Of a DNA stretch of 48,606 bases, positions 6,300-15,723 are shown piece by piece; the stretch's first letter is position 1; each line of letters opens with the position of its first letter. This DNA is from an uncultured Pseudomonadota bacterium (lineage in GTDB: Bacteria; Pseudomonadota; Gammaproteobacteria; Steroidobacterales; Steroidobacteraceae). The DNA lies in the NCBI GenBank assembly GCA_903927005.1, contig CAIYLH010000104.1, positions 1 to 48,606 on the forward strand. The letters run 5' to 3'. A model generated the notes under the pieces. It did no database searches, was not told the DNA's origin, and worked only from the letters and a program-made list of their open reading frames with translations. The translations under genes were made by a program, and so were the position numbers.

Positions 6300-7859
6300 T
6301 CATTGCAGATCCGCCGCAGCGAACGCCTGCGGCCGACGCAGCATCACCCTCGTCCAGTCCGGCGCTGAAGCAAGCTTCAGGTAGCCCTCCAGGTCCGGCA
6401 GCCGCTCGATCTCGGCGGCGAGCAGTGCCGGCTCCACCGCTCGGTGCCGACTGCGACTCACCGTCTCCGCGCCCCGCACCCACCAGCCGCCGGCGCGACT
6501 GCGACTGACCTGCTCCCGCTCGATCTCACGCTCACCCACCAGTCGCGCTGCAAACTGCGCCGTACCGCCGCCCTCGGATGCCGAGCAGCGCAGCAGCAGC
6601 GTGTTGGCGCAGTTCTCGACGATCGTGTGCGCATGGGCGGCGCCGTAGGTGCCCGACACCTGCGCGATCGACTGGAACCCAAGCACGCACCTGCCGCCAA
6701 ACTTACGCAGTCGCGCCAGCGCATCGCTGAGCCCATCGATCGCACCCAGCGCGTCGAGCTCGTCGACGATGAACCACAATCGTCGCTCACTCTCGCCCTG
6801 GCTCATGGTCTGGAAGATCGCCGTACGCATCCACGTCGACACCAGCAGTCGCAGCGCCGCGATCTGGTCGGCGCGATATGGCAGGAACAACACGCCACGA
6901 CCGTGCTCCACCCAGTCGCGCACCGAGATTGCCGGCGCACGCTGCTCGCGGACGTAGAGCAGCGGCGCGAGCCTGGAAACGGCAACCGCCCGCACCGAGC
7001 CGAACATCCGCTCGTTACCCGGCTCGAGCAAGGCCGCGGCCGCCGTTTCTCCCAGCAGCGCACGCAGCTCGTCGAGGTCTGCGCTGGTCACCAGCCGCAG
7101 AAAGCTCGCGAGCCGATCACCCGGTGCCTCGGCCAGCTGAAACAGCAGTGCGGCCACCAGCGTCTGCGCGTAACCGCGCCACGCCTGCTCGCCCCCCTGG
7201 CCATCGCCGATCAACGACCTGGCGAGCTGGTCAGCGTCGTACGGGGCGCGCAGCTCCCGGAAAGGGTCCCAGCGCGCCGAGCGTGGATCGAAGGGATTGA
7301 GGATCAAATCGCCGCGGTTGGGATCGTAGTGACGCGCCGCGTAACCGCCGTCGGGGTCGGCGACGACTGCCCGATCACCGCGTGCAAGCGCAGCACCGAG
7401 CAGCTCGTGGATCGCGGTGCTCTTGCCGGTCCCGGTCGTGCCGATCATCTTGAAGTGCTTGGCCTCGTCCGCCGGATCCACAGGCAAGCCGGCGAGCGTC
7501 AGCCAGCCCGGCGCAAGCGCGCGCGGACGAGGTGCCGTGATTACCGCGCCGCGGCGCAGCCACTCGCGCTCAGCGCCGCTCGCCGCGCGACGACCGACAA
7601 AGAACGCGAAGGCGACGAGCGTCAGCAACGCACCGATCGCGCGGCCCACCGCGCCTGCGCCGGCGCCGTGGAGCAGGCCGGCAACCAACGCCGCGGGCAG
7701 CAGCGCGAGCGCCCCTATAGGCGCCGCCACCAACGGCGTCCAGCCGTAACGCGTCGGCGGCGCCCCGGCACTCCACAGCCCCAGTCCGTAACCTGCGCAC
7801 ACCCATAACCAGCCGAGCACGAGCCCGGCGCTGCCATGGGTCAGCGCGGCGAGATTCAT
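6300..7859 (-). CDS. Orphan type IV secretion coupling protein (VirD4/TraD-like ATPase)
   Basis: 519 residues. Hydrophobic stretches fill residues ~10-90 (membrane anchor). Walker A is GTTGTGKST at 140-148, Walker B is LWFIVDEL at 361-368, and a later ATPase motif is GFQS at 394-397. ADPDGGY and NPFDPRSARWDPF after Walker A are typical of TraD/TrwB coupling proteins, which feed DNA or effectors to a type IV secretion channel. The C-terminus stays short, with no long effector-binding tail. No relaxase, integrase or VirB gene is in the window, so it is an orphan: either a relic of an integrative element or a component acting with genes elsewhere. Confidence 0.82.
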   Translation of the reverse strand: MNLAALTHGSAGLVLGWLWVCAGYGLGLWSAGAPPTRYGWTPLVAAPIGALALLPAALVAGLLHGAGAGAVGRAIGALLTLVAFAFFVGRRAASGAEREWLRRGAVITAPRPRALAPGWLTLAGLPVDPADEAKHFKMIGTTGTGKSTAIHELLGAALARGDRAVVADPDGGYAARHYDPNRGDLILNPFDPRSARWDPFRELRAPYDADQLARSLIGDGQGGEQAWRGYAQTLVAALLFQLAEAPGDRLASFLRLVTSADLDELRALLGETAAAALLEPGNERMFGSVRAVAVSRLAPLLYVREQRAPAISVRDWVEHGRGVLFLPYRADQIAALRLLVSTWMRTAIFQTMSQGESERRLWFIVDELDALGAIDGLSDALARLRKFGGRCVLGFQSIAQVSGTYGAAHAHTIVENCANTLLLRCSASEGGGTAQFAARLVGEREIEREQVSRSRAGGWWVRGAETVSRSRHRAVEPALLAAEIERLPDLEGYLKLASAPDWTRVMLRRPQAFAAADLQ

Positions 7860-7918
7860 GCGGAGCGTACCTGCATGGCACGAGTGTCACGCCTGGGCAC
7901 AGCGGAACGGCAGGTGCA

Positions 7919-7970
7919 TTTCTGCTGCGTTCGTGCAGAAACACGCCGACTCCACCGCGGCCAAGGCCGC
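7919..7970. other. Two hairpins between the M20 and coupling-protein genes
   Basis: TTTCTGC (7919-7925) / GCAGAAA (7935-7941) with a 9-base spacer, and GCGGCC (7957-7962) / GGCCGC (7965-7970) with a 2-base loop. The second lies 11 bases past the stop of the M20 gene and may end its transcript, although there is no T-run after it. Confidence 0.35.
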
Positions 7971-7980
7971 CGGCGGTCGA

Positions 7981-9315
7981 TCAGCGCTGCAGCAGCGCCG
8001 TGGCGACCGAAGCCATGGCCAGGACGCCGGTACGCAACGTCGGCGCCGGCAGCGGCTGGAAGCGGCTCGTATGCAGGCCCGGCATGCGCTGGCCGGCGGC
8101 TTTGGCCGCCGCGAACTTGTCCGGATCATTGGCCCCGAGGAAGAACAGCACCGTCGGGATCTGGTGGCCTGCGAGCCCGAACAGCCCGAAGTCCTCACTG
8201 AACATCGCCGGCTCCTCGTCGAACACGTTGGCAGCGCCTAGCGCCCCGACCAGCGCCGTGTGCACCCGCCCCGACAGCGCCGGATCGTTGTAGGTCGGCG
8301 GCAGCGACTCGTGCGTCAGCACGTTCACGATCGGCGCACGATCCTCCGGCACGCCCGCGGCAAGGGCGACGCCGGCCGCCGTGCGGCGTACGCCGTCGAC
8401 GATGATCGCGATCGCCTTGTCGCTGAACGCACGCGTGGTCAGCTCAAGCCTGACCTCATCGGGAATGATGTTGCGCTTGGTGCCGCCATGGATGGTGCCC
8501 ACCGTCACCACCGCCGGGTCGCGCGGGTTCTCCTGGCGGCTGACGATGGTCTGCAGCTGCATGATGAACTCACCCGCCATCACCACCGGGTCCTTGCCGT
8601 TCTGCGGCTCGGCACCGTGGCCGCCAATGCCGCGCAGGGTCACGTCGATAGCGGTCATGCCGGCCGCGGCGGCGCCGGCCGCGACGCCGACGGTGCCCGC
8701 AGCGCGGGTCGCCGAGTCATGCAGGCCGATCACCATGTCCGGCCGACCGAAACGCTCGTAGAGCCGGTCGGCAAGCATCGCGATCGAGCCGGCCGCCGTC
8801 TCCTCGGCCGGCTGGCCGATCAGCATCAAGGTGCCGTGCCACTTCGAACGGGTCGCGGCCAGCACGCGTGCCGTACCAATCATCGTGGTCACGTGCACAT
8901 CGTGGCCACAAGCGTGCATGACGCCGACCTCCTGACCCGCGGCGTTCTTCGCGCGCACCTGGCTCGCATAGGGCAGGCCGGTATCTTCGGTCACCGGCAG
9001 CGCATCGAGGTCGGCGCGGATCGCGAGCCGGGGGCCCGGGCCGTTCTCCAGGATCGCCACAACGCCATAAGCCTGCGTGCCATCCAGATAGCGCCCGACC
9101 CGCTCAGTAACTGCGTAGCCGAGCTTGCGCAGCTCCGTGGCGAGCAGTGCCGCGGTGCGCTCCTCATGCATCGACAGCTCGGGATGGGCGTGCAGATCCT
9201 GATAGGTCGCAACCAGCGACGGCACGTCCGGATCGACCAGGGCGCCAAGCGGCGCGGCCCACGCGGCCGAGGCCAGCGCACAGCCAAGCAGGCTCAGGCA
9301 GGATGCAATCTTCAT
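7981..9315 (-). CDS. Secreted M20D-family amidohydrolase
   Basis: 444 residues. The first ~20 (MKIASCLSLLGCALASAAWA) are a signal peptide, so it acts in the periplasm or outside. Metal ligands and catalytic residues follow the M20D pattern: HACGHDVH, the PAEET pair of Glu, GLH, and a C-terminal LHTSRF. The dimerisation domain (GIGGHGAEPQNGKDP) sits in the middle. The family includes IAA-amino acid, hippurate and N-acetyl/N-acyl amino acid hydrolases; the substrate cannot be assigned. GGGAG precedes the ATG by 6 bases. It is transcribed alone. Confidence 0.85.
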   Translation of the reverse strand: MKIASCLSLLGCALASAAWAAPLGALVDPDVPSLVATYQDLHAHPELSMHEERTAALLATELRKLGYAVTERVGRYLDGTQAYGVVAILENGPGPRLAIRADLDALPVTEDTGLPYASQVRAKNAAGQEVGVMHACGHDVHVTTMIGTARVLAATRSKWHGTLMLIGQPAEETAAGSIAMLADRLYERFGRPDMVIGLHDSATRAAGTVGVAAGAAAAGMTAIDVTLRGIGGHGAEPQNGKDPVVMAGEFIMQLQTIVSRQENPRDPAVVTVGTIHGGTKRNIIPDEVRLELTTRAFSDKAIAIIVDGVRRTAAGVALAAGVPEDRAPIVNVLTHESLPPTYNDPALSGRVHTALVGALGAANVFDEEPAMFSEDFGLFGLAGHQIPTVLFFLGANDPDKFAAAKAAGQRMPGLHTSRFQPLPAPTLRTGVLAMASVATALLQR

Positions 9316-9503
9316 GGCGACTCCCGGGAACGACGTTACGGCGGGAGCATTCTACGGCGCAACGCCAAAGCCGTCGCGCCAGACCCGCACACCAGTGACC
9401 AGGCCCGCCTTACTGACCATCTGGAACTGTCAGGCCCTGGATGCGGACGCTAGCTAGCTGATCCCTCCATGGCCGGGATCACGAGAAATGCCAGCCTGCG
9501 CCT

Positions 9504-9525
9504 CTGGTGCTCATGCCGCCGCCCC
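9504..9525 (-). repeat. TnpB element terminal repeat, copy 3 (22 bp)
   Basis: Twenty-two bases identical to 2028-2049, the distal right end of the TnpB remnant, and matching 21 of 22 in copy 2. No TnpB coding sequence is attached. It lies 19 bases beyond the stop of the acyl-CoA reductase gene. Either the rest of an element was deleted or the terminal motif itself is a dispersed repeat. Confidence 0.5.
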
Positions 9526-9544
9526 GACCGGCAGATCCGCGCCA

Positions 9545-11518
9545 CTACCAGTGCACGCCCCGCAGCAGCTTCGCGAACGCCACCGCCTCGGGCGACAGCG
9601 GCCTGGCACTGGCCTCCCCGACCGCCGTCGGGTTTTCCGGGAACATCTGGTAGGCGCTGCTCATGGCGGCCTCCGCGATCTTCGGTGACAGCAGCTGCAG
9701 CCACTGCGCGAACAGGCCGAGGCGGGTCGCCAACCGCTGCGGCCTGCGGATCATCGCCTCGGCCACCATGTCGGCAGCCTCCTCAGACGAGATCATCGGC
9801 ATCTGCTCATAGATGCGCGTTGGCTCGATCATCGGCGTACGCACCAGCGGCATATTGATGACGGTAAACGCTACCCCCGAGCCTGCGTACTCCGCCGCCG
9901 CGCAGCGGCTGAATCCCTCCAGCGCCGCCTTCGAGGCGACGTAGGCGGAGAACCGCGGCGAACTGCTGAGCACGCCGATCGAGGAGATGTTGATGACCTG
10001 CCCGCTGCCGCGCTCGACCATGCGTGGCAGCAGTGCGAGGGTGAGCCGCACCGCAGCGAAGTAGTTCAGCTGCATCAGCCGCTCGTAGTCGTGGAAGCGT
10101 GTGTAGGTTTCGCGGACGCCGCGCCGGATCGAGCGGCCGGCGTTGTTGACCAGCACGTCGACCCGCCCATGGCTCGCAAGCACGCTCGCGGCAAGCGTCG
10201 CGCTTGCCGCCGCGTCGGTCAGGTCGCACGCATAGGCCTGCGCCTGTCCGCCGCGACTGCGGATGGTCGCGACGACCTCCGCCAGCTTCGCTGCGTCGCG
10301 CGCGACCAGCAGCACCGTGGCACCCGCCTCGCCGATGCGCAGTGCGCTGGCCCGGCCGATGCCGGACGAGGCGCCGGTGATCATCACGACCCGCCCCTCG
10401 GCCACTCCGCCCAGGCTGCGATCCAGCGACCGCTCCGGATCGAGATGGCGCTCCCAGTAGTCCCACAGCCGCCAGGCGTAGTCCTCCAGCGGCGGCACGC
10501 GGATGCCGGCCGCCGCCAGCAGCGCGCTGGTCGGCTCGGCCGTGAACAGCGTCGGGTAGTTGACGAAATCGAGCGCCTCGGCCGGCACGCCCAGCCCGTC
10601 GAGCAACTCGAGCCCGAGCCGGCGCACGATCTCCAGTCCCGGCGCGGCACGCAGCATGGCCGGCAGCTGCGCCACCAGCGCCGGGTCCAGCCGCACCGCC
10701 GCCTGCGGCGCGTGGGCCGCCTTGGCGAACACGTTCAGCGCCTCGCCGAGCCGCCGCGGGCGCGGGTCGGTCAGATGGAAACACTCGCCGTCGTGGCCGG
10801 GCAGGTGCGCCAGGTGATCCAGCGCGCGCACGACGAAATCGACCGGCACGAGGTTAACCCAGCCCCCTTCGAGCCCAACCAGCGGCAACCAGCTCGGCCA
10901 CTGCGAGCGCAGCTTCTGCAGCAGCTTGAAGAAGTAGTACGGCCCGTCGACCTTGTCGATCACGCCGCTATGCGAATCGCCCACCACCATCGCCGGACGG
11001 TACACGCGCCACGGGAAGCGTCGTTCGGCGCGGACCCGCGCCTCGGCGTCGTGCTTGGTACGAAAGTACGGATGCCCAAGCCCCGTTGCCTCATCGAACA
11101 TGGCCTCGGTAAACGTGCCGCGATACAGGCCGGCGGCCGCGATCGAGCTGACATGGTGGAAGCACTCACACCCGACGGCAGCAGCGAAGTCGAGCGCGTG
11201 CTCGGTGCCCTCGAGGTTGGCGCGAAGGTTCGCGTCGGCGTCGGCGGTAATGTCGTACAGGGCCGCGAGGTGAAACACGTGCGTGATCCGGCCGCGCAAC
11301 AACGCAAGCTCGGCCGCGCCGACGCCGAGGGCAGTGGAGCCGAGCTCACCCTCCACCGGCATCACCCGCGCAGCCGACAGCCCCGCCTCTGCACGCTGCG
11401 CCTCGAACCTTGCCCGCGACCCTGGCCGGACCAGCACATAGACGCCATCGCGCGCTGCCAGCGCCGCGATCAGGCGCCGGCCGATGAAGCCGGTGCCACC
11501 TGTCACGAAGTAGGCCAT
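9545..11518 (-). CDS. Fatty acyl-CoA reductase (two-domain SDR, Maqu_2507-like)
   Basis: 657 residues, close to the ~660 of the Marinobacter acyl-CoA reductase that makes fatty alcohols for wax esters. The N-terminal extended SDR has TGGTGFIG (6-13) and a YFRTK active site (Tyr 151, Lys 155). The C-terminal classical SDR has TGASSGIG (381-388), NNAG, and YVASK (526-530). In the characterised homologue the enzyme reduces acyl-CoA to alcohol in two NADPH steps. AGGAGGA stands 6 bases before the ATG, an unusually strong ribosome site here. The divergent neighbour is a wax ester synthase homologue, which supports this specific function over a generic SDR. Confidence 0.8.
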   Translation of the reverse strand: MAYFVTGGTGFIGRRLIAALAARDGVYVLVRPGSRARFEAQRAEAGLSAARVMPVEGELGSTALGVGAAELALLRGRITHVFHLAALYDITADADANLRANLEGTEHALDFAAAVGCECFHHVSSIAAAGLYRGTFTEAMFDEATGLGHPYFRTKHDAEARVRAERRFPWRVYRPAMVVGDSHSGVIDKVDGPYYFFKLLQKLRSQWPSWLPLVGLEGGWVNLVPVDFVVRALDHLAHLPGHDGECFHLTDPRPRRLGEALNVFAKAAHAPQAAVRLDPALVAQLPAMLRAAPGLEIVRRLGLELLDGLGVPAEALDFVNYPTLFTAEPTSALLAAAGIRVPPLEDYAWRLWDYWERHLDPERSLDRSLGGVAEGRVVMITGASSGIGRASALRIGEAGATVLLVARDAAKLAEVVATIRSRGGQAQAYACDLTDAAASATLAASVLASHGRVDVLVNNAGRSIRRGVRETYTRFHDYERLMQLNYFAAVRLTLALLPRMVERGSGQVINISSIGVLSSSPRFSAYVASKAALEGFSRCAAAEYAGSGVAFTVINMPLVRTPMIEPTRIYEQMPMISSEEAADMVAEAMIRRPQRLATRLGLFAQWLQLLSPKIAEAAMSSAYQMFPENPTAVGEASARPLSPEAVAFAKLLRGVHW

Positions 11519-11604
11519 CGTCGTCCTCCTGCCGCTACGCAGACCCTTAAGCTAGCGCGAGACAGCCACGCCGGCCTCGTGGCAAGCCTCTATGCGGGCG
11601 CGCC

Positions 11605-13005
11605 GTGATCGGCACACGCACGCCCATGGACGCAGTAGACGCCGCCTGGCTGCGGATGGACCGGGCCACCAACCCGATGGTCATCAATGGCGTGTTCATC
11701 CTCGAGCGACGCTGCACGCTGGTGCGGCTGCGCAGCCTGTTCAGCCGCCACTTTCTGGCCCATGCCCGCTTCCGCTCAGTACCGGTGCAGGAGGCGATCG
11801 GCGGCAGTTGGCTGGAGGATCCGGATTTCGACATCGCCGAGCACGTCAGCCGCACACCGCTGCCGGCAGCGGCCGGTCAGGCCGACCTCGAGGCGCTGGT
11901 GGCCCGCCTCGCAACCGCGAGCCTCGATCCGCGCCGGCCGCTCTGGCACGTCGATCTGGTGCCGCACTACGGTCGCGGCTGCGCGGTGATCATCCGCATC
12001 CACCACTGCTACGCTGACGGCATCGCGTTGGTCGGCGTGATCCTGGGGCTGACCACGACCTCGCCTAGCGCCGAACCCACCGACCCGGAGCCGCCGGCGG
12101 CGACAGCGCCAGAGGCGGGCCTGGTCGGCTGGCTGTCACCGGCAGCGCACTGGCTCGGCCAGGCCCTGCCCATCGGCGGCAGCCTCGTCGAGGCAGGGCT
12201 GAAGTGGTTGGGACACCCGCTGGACGCGCTCGGCGATACCCGCCAGGCCGCCTCGATCGCGACTGAAATGGGCCGACTGCTGGCACTGGCCGATGACCCC
12301 CAGACCCCGCTGCGTGGCGAGCTGGGCCTTGCCAAGCGCATCGCCTGGGCACCTCCCCTGCCACTGGCCGAGGTACGCACCATCGCCCATGCCCTCGGCT
12401 GCACGATCAACGATGTGCTGCTGTCGGTCATCGCCGGCACCCTCGGCCGCTATCTCGACCAGGCGGGCTGGCCGACGACCGAGCTGTGCGTACGTGCGGC
12501 GCTGCCGGTCAACCTGCGCCGCAACGAGGCCTCGCCGCTGGGCAACCAGTTCGGCATGGTGCTGCTGGCGCTACCGCTGGGCGTTGCACACCCGTTCGAG
12601 CGCCTCTATGCCGTGCAGGCGGCGATGCGCGAACTGAAGGACTCCGGCCAGCCGGCCGCCGTGCTTGCGACGCTCGCAGCCCTCGGCCACCTGCCCGCCG
12701 CCGCGCAGGATCTGGCCATCGAGATGCTCTCGCGCAAGGCCTCGCTGGTGATCTCCAACGTCCCCGGACCGCGCGAGCGGCTCTACCTCGCTGGCTGCCG
12801 GGTGTCGGATCTGCACTTCTGGGTACCGCAAAGCGGCAGCCTCGGGCTTGGCATCAGCATCCTGTCCTACGCCGGCGAAGTGCACTTTGGGCTGATGAGC
12901 GACGCACGACTGATCGACGACCCGCACCGGATCGTCGATGCGTTTGGCGCCGAGTTCGAACGGCTGCTGCTGCTGACCCTGCTCGGCGCGGCAACGGTCA
13001 GCTGA
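11605..13005 (+). CDS. WS/DGAT family O-acyltransferase (wax ester synthase/diacylglycerol acyltransferase)
   Basis: 466 residues from GTG 11605; the alternative ATG at 11626 would remove part of the conserved N-terminus (PMDAVDAAWLRMDRATNPM). The catalytic HHxxxDG motif is HHCYADG at 133-139. The C-terminal NVPGPRERLYLAG is also a family hallmark. These membrane-associated enzymes join acyl-CoA to fatty alcohols or diacylglycerol to build storage lipid. It is divergent from the acyl-CoA reductase across an 86-bp gap that probably holds both promoters. Relative wax versus triacylglycerol preference cannot be read from sequence. Confidence 0.9.
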   Translation: MIGTRTPMDAVDAAWLRMDRATNPMVINGVFILERRCTLVRLRSLFSRHFLAHARFRSVPVQEAIGGSWLEDPDFDIAEHVSRTPLPAAAGQADLEALVARLATASLDPRRPLWHVDLVPHYGRGCAVIIRIHHCYADGIALVGVILGLTTTSPSAEPTDPEPPAATAPEAGLVGWLSPAAHWLGQALPIGGSLVEAGLKWLGHPLDALGDTRQAASIATEMGRLLALADDPQTPLRGELGLAKRIAWAPPLPLAEVRTIAHALGCTINDVLLSVIAGTLGRYLDQAGWPTTELCVRAALPVNLRRNEASPLGNQFGMVLLALPLGVAHPFERLYAVQAAMRELKDSGQPAAVLATLAALGHLPAAAQDLAIEMLSRKASLVISNVPGPRERLYLAGCRVSDLHFWVPQSGSLGLGISILSYAGEVHFGLMSDARLIDDPHRIVDAFGAEFERLLLLTLLGAATVS

Positions 13006-13858
13006 GCTCGGCACGCGCCTGCGCGATATCCAGCCACTGCATCGCGTCCCGCGGCCGGCAGGCGGCGGCGCGCTCGTACAGGCCTCTGGCTTCTTTCTGC
13101 GCCCGCTCACCGCGTAGCAGCAGCAGGCCGTTGGCGTATTCCATGTGCGCCACCGCAGAACCCGGATCGAGCTTCAATGCCGCCTTGAAGTGCTGCAGCG
13201 CTGCGTCTGCGCTAGCCCCGTAGGTGAACCTTGCGGCCAGTGCACCCACCTTGCCGACAATCTCGGCATGGAACAGTCCGAACGCGATCTCCGCGTCGGC
13301 GTGCTTGGGCTCCAGCGCCAGCGTGCGCTCAAGACAAGCACGGATGCGGGTCGCGTGGCCGGCGGCGAGCGCGTTTGCGATCGAGACCCGCTGGCTGAGC
13401 CGACCGATCGCATAGGCCTGAAAGTAGTACGCGTTGGGCAGCTCCGCTGCCAGTGCCGCCGCGGCGGTGGCGCGTTTGGCCGCCTCCGTCAGCAGCGCCA
13501 CGGCGCGCGGACCGTCCGGCTCCAGGTAGCTCGCATGCACGGTCGCAGCCTTCGCCGCGACCAATGCGCCTAACGGCCCTAACGCTGCGCCTTCCTGCCA
13601 GGCCTGCTCGAAATCGCCGCGGTGGAACGCCCGCCATGCCTCCTGCAGCGCAGGGGCGAGTTGCGCGGCCGTGCGCCCCGGCACTGCCGCTGCGGGGCAG
13701 ATGCGCGTCAGCGCGCTTAGCCGCTTGGCATCAGGCCACGGCTCGCGATCGCCACGGTGCAGTTCGCCCCAGGCATCGGCGAGCGCCGTGCCGGCGTACT
13801 GGAAATCCGTTCCCTGGTACGAAAACCGAACCCAGTGCTTTGCAGATCGCACGACCAT
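12998..13858 (-). CDS. TPR-like protein in the lipid-storage locus
   Basis: 286 residues, soluble, without signal peptide. Helical repeats such as LERTLALEPKHADAEIAFGL, ALQHFKAALKLDPGSAVAHM and ARGLYERAAACRPRDAMQWL have the spacing of tetratricopeptide repeats, so it is probably a protein-binding scaffold. TAAGGA stands 7 bases before the ATG. Its end overlaps the 3' end of the acyltransferase gene by 8 bases in convergent orientation. A role at lipid granules is suggested only by position. Confidence 0.7.
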   Translation of the reverse strand: MVVRSAKHWVRFSYQGTDFQYAGTALADAWGELHRGDREPWPDAKRLSALTRICPAAAVPGRTAAQLAPALQEAWRAFHRGDFEQAWQEGAALGPLGALVAAKAATVHASYLEPDGPRAVALLTEAAKRATAAAALAAELPNAYYFQAYAIGRLSQRVSIANALAAGHATRIRACLERTLALEPKHADAEIAFGLFHAEIVGKVGALAARFTYGASADAALQHFKAALKLDPGSAVAHMEYANGLLLLRGERAQKEARGLYERAAACRPRDAMQWLDIAQARAELS

Positions 13859-13976
13859 GGGCGTCCTTACGGCAACTACGGATCGGGACCTACCCTAGCG
13901 CGCCAATAATAGGTTGTGCGATCCGGGCAATACGCAAAGGGTCGCCGCCTGCAGTCGTTGAACAGGAGAAGTTGCC

Positions 13977-14492
13977 ATGGCGATCAAGAAGACCGGCAAG
14001 CTCGGCAAGGCCCCGCGCGCCAAGGCGCGCCGCAAAGCCGCCCCGTCACAAGCCTCGGTGGCTGACGCCGTGCAGCAGATTTGGCTGGCCGGCATGGGCG
14101 CACTCGCACGCGCCCAGAAGGAAGGTCCGAAGACCTTCGAGAAACTGATTCGCGATGGCGTCGCCTTCGTCGATGAGCGCCGCTCGAGCGCGGAGGAGTT
14201 GATCGGCCAGGCACTGGCCAGCGCGCAGGCCACGGTCGGCAAGCGCATGGTCCAGACGCGCGACAGCGCGGCGCAGACCTGGAGCGAGCTTGAGTCACTG
14301 TTCCAAAAGCGCGTCGAGAGCGTACTGCACCAGTCCGGCATCCCGACCTCGGCGGAGATCCGTGCGTTGACGCGGCGCATCGACCAGCTCAGTGCGCACG
14401 TTGAGGCACTGGCGAAGTCACGGCCAGCCAGCCGCAAGACTGCCAAGAAGCCGGCCCGGCGCAAGGCCGCGCCGGCAGCCGCTAGCGGATAG
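13977..14492 (+). CDS. Phasin-like granule-associated protein (PhaF/PhaI type)
   Basis: 171 residues. A basic N-terminus (KKTGKLGKAPRAKARRKA) precedes VADAVQQIWLAGMGALARAQ and KTFEKLIRDGVAFVDER, the usual phasin helical core. The C-terminus is Lys/Ala-rich (SRKTAKKPARRKAAPAAASG), like the histone-like tail of PhaF. Phasins coat polyhydroxyalkanoate or neutral-lipid inclusions. AGGAG lies 8 bases upstream of the ATG. It opens a tight co-directional run of four genes ending with the GMC oxidoreductase. Confidence 0.85.
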   Translation: MAIKKTGKLGKAPRAKARRKAAPSQASVADAVQQIWLAGMGALARAQKEGPKTFEKLIRDGVAFVDERRSSAEELIGQALASAQATVGKRMVQTRDSAAQTWSELESLFQKRVESVLHQSGIPTSAEIRALTRRIDQLSAHVEALAKSRPASRKTAKKPARRKAAPAAASG

Positions 14493-14498
14493 CGGGTC

Positions 14499-15713
14499 AT
14501 GCTCACGCTGCAGCCCGCGTCGCGGCCGCAGCACTACCGCCGCCCCCGCATCGCGATCGCGCTCGCGGGCGGCGGACCGCTAGGCGCGTTCTATGAGCTC
14601 GGCGCCCTGCAAGCGCTGGCGGAATGTGTGGACGGCCTCGACCTGACGGCGCTGGACACCTACGTCGGCGTCAGCAGCGGTGCCTTGATCGCAGCCTCGC
14701 TCGCCAACGGCCTCACGCCGGCCGACATGGGCGTGCTGCTGATCGAAAACGGCTCGACCGAACATCCGCTCACCCCGGGCCTGTTCCTGCAGCCGGCCTT
14801 GGCCGAATTCGCAAGCAGGCTGAAGGGGGCGCCGGCGCTGATCGCTGCCGTCGTGCGCCAGTACCTCGACTCGCCGCGTCCCGGTGCCTGGGCCGCCGCG
14901 GCCGAGCCGCTCGGTCGGCTGCTACCGACGGGTCTGTTCGACAACGCACCCTTCGAGCGCTACCTGCGGCGGATGTACAGCGAAGGCGGTCGCAGCAACG
15001 ATTTCCGCACGCTGGCAAAACGCCTGTACGTCATCGCGACCGACCTCGACGGCGGCAGCGAGGTGCGTTTCGGCGCACCGGGCCAGGACAGCATTCCGAT
15101 CTCGAAAGCGATCCAGGCCAGCACCGCACTGCCGGGACTGTACCCCCCAGTGCGGATCGGCACCCGCACCTACGTCGACGGCGCACTGCTGCGCACCATG
15201 CATGCCTCGGTCGCACTCGAGCAGCACGCCTCGCTCGTGCTGTGCGTCAACCCGCTAGTGCCGTACGACGCGTACGCGGCATCGTCCGCCTCGCCGCGGC
15301 AGATGCTCACCGAGGGCGGCCTGCCGCTGGTGATGAGCCAGACGTTCCGCGCGCTGATCCGCTCCCGCATGCAGATCGGCATGAACAGCTACCGCCGCAG
15401 CTACCCGCGCGCCGACATGCTGCTGCTGGAGCCGGACCGCTCGGATGGCGAGATGTTCTTCGTCAACATCTTCAAGTACTCCGACCGCCGACGGCTGGTC
15501 GAGCATTGCTACGCGCGCACGCGCGCAGACCTCGCCCGCCATGCCAAACAGCTTGCGCCACTGCTGGCCCGGCACGGCCTGCGACTGCGCCGCGAGGTCC
15601 TCAACGATCCGGAGCGCTCGTTCCGCAGCGCGATGGCCTTGCGCCGACGCCGACTCGGCCCTCCCCTCGGCCGACTCGAAGCGGCACTGGATCGCCTCGA
15701 CGCGCTGACCTGA
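14499..15713 (+). CDS. Patatin-like phospholipase/lipase
   Basis: 404 residues. The oxyanion-hole loop AGGGPLGAFYELG (residues ~24-36), nucleophile motif GVSSG (~53-57) and dyad aspartate in YVDGAL are all present, so the Ser-Asp dyad is intact. Patatins hydrolyse acyl esters of phospholipids or neutral lipids. The gene begins 6 bases after the phasin stop, so co-expression is likely. In this context it may mobilise or remodel stored lipid. No signal peptide is seen, so it should act in the cytosol or at the inclusion surface. Confidence 0.87.
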   Translation: MLTLQPASRPQHYRRPRIAIALAGGGPLGAFYELGALQALAECVDGLDLTALDTYVGVSSGALIAASLANGLTPADMGVLLIENGSTEHPLTPGLFLQPALAEFASRLKGAPALIAAVVRQYLDSPRPGAWAAAAEPLGRLLPTGLFDNAPFERYLRRMYSEGGRSNDFRTLAKRLYVIATDLDGGSEVRFGAPGQDSIPISKAIQASTALPGLYPPVRIGTRTYVDGALLRTMHASVALEQHASLVLCVNPLVPYDAYAASSASPRQMLTEGGLPLVMSQTFRALIRSRMQIGMNSYRRSYPRADMLLLEPDRSDGEMFFVNIFKYSDRRRLVEHCYARTRADLARHAKQLAPLLARHGLRLRREVLNDPERSFRSAMALRRRRLGPPLGRLEAALDRLDALT

Positions 15714-15723
15714 AGGCGGCGCA

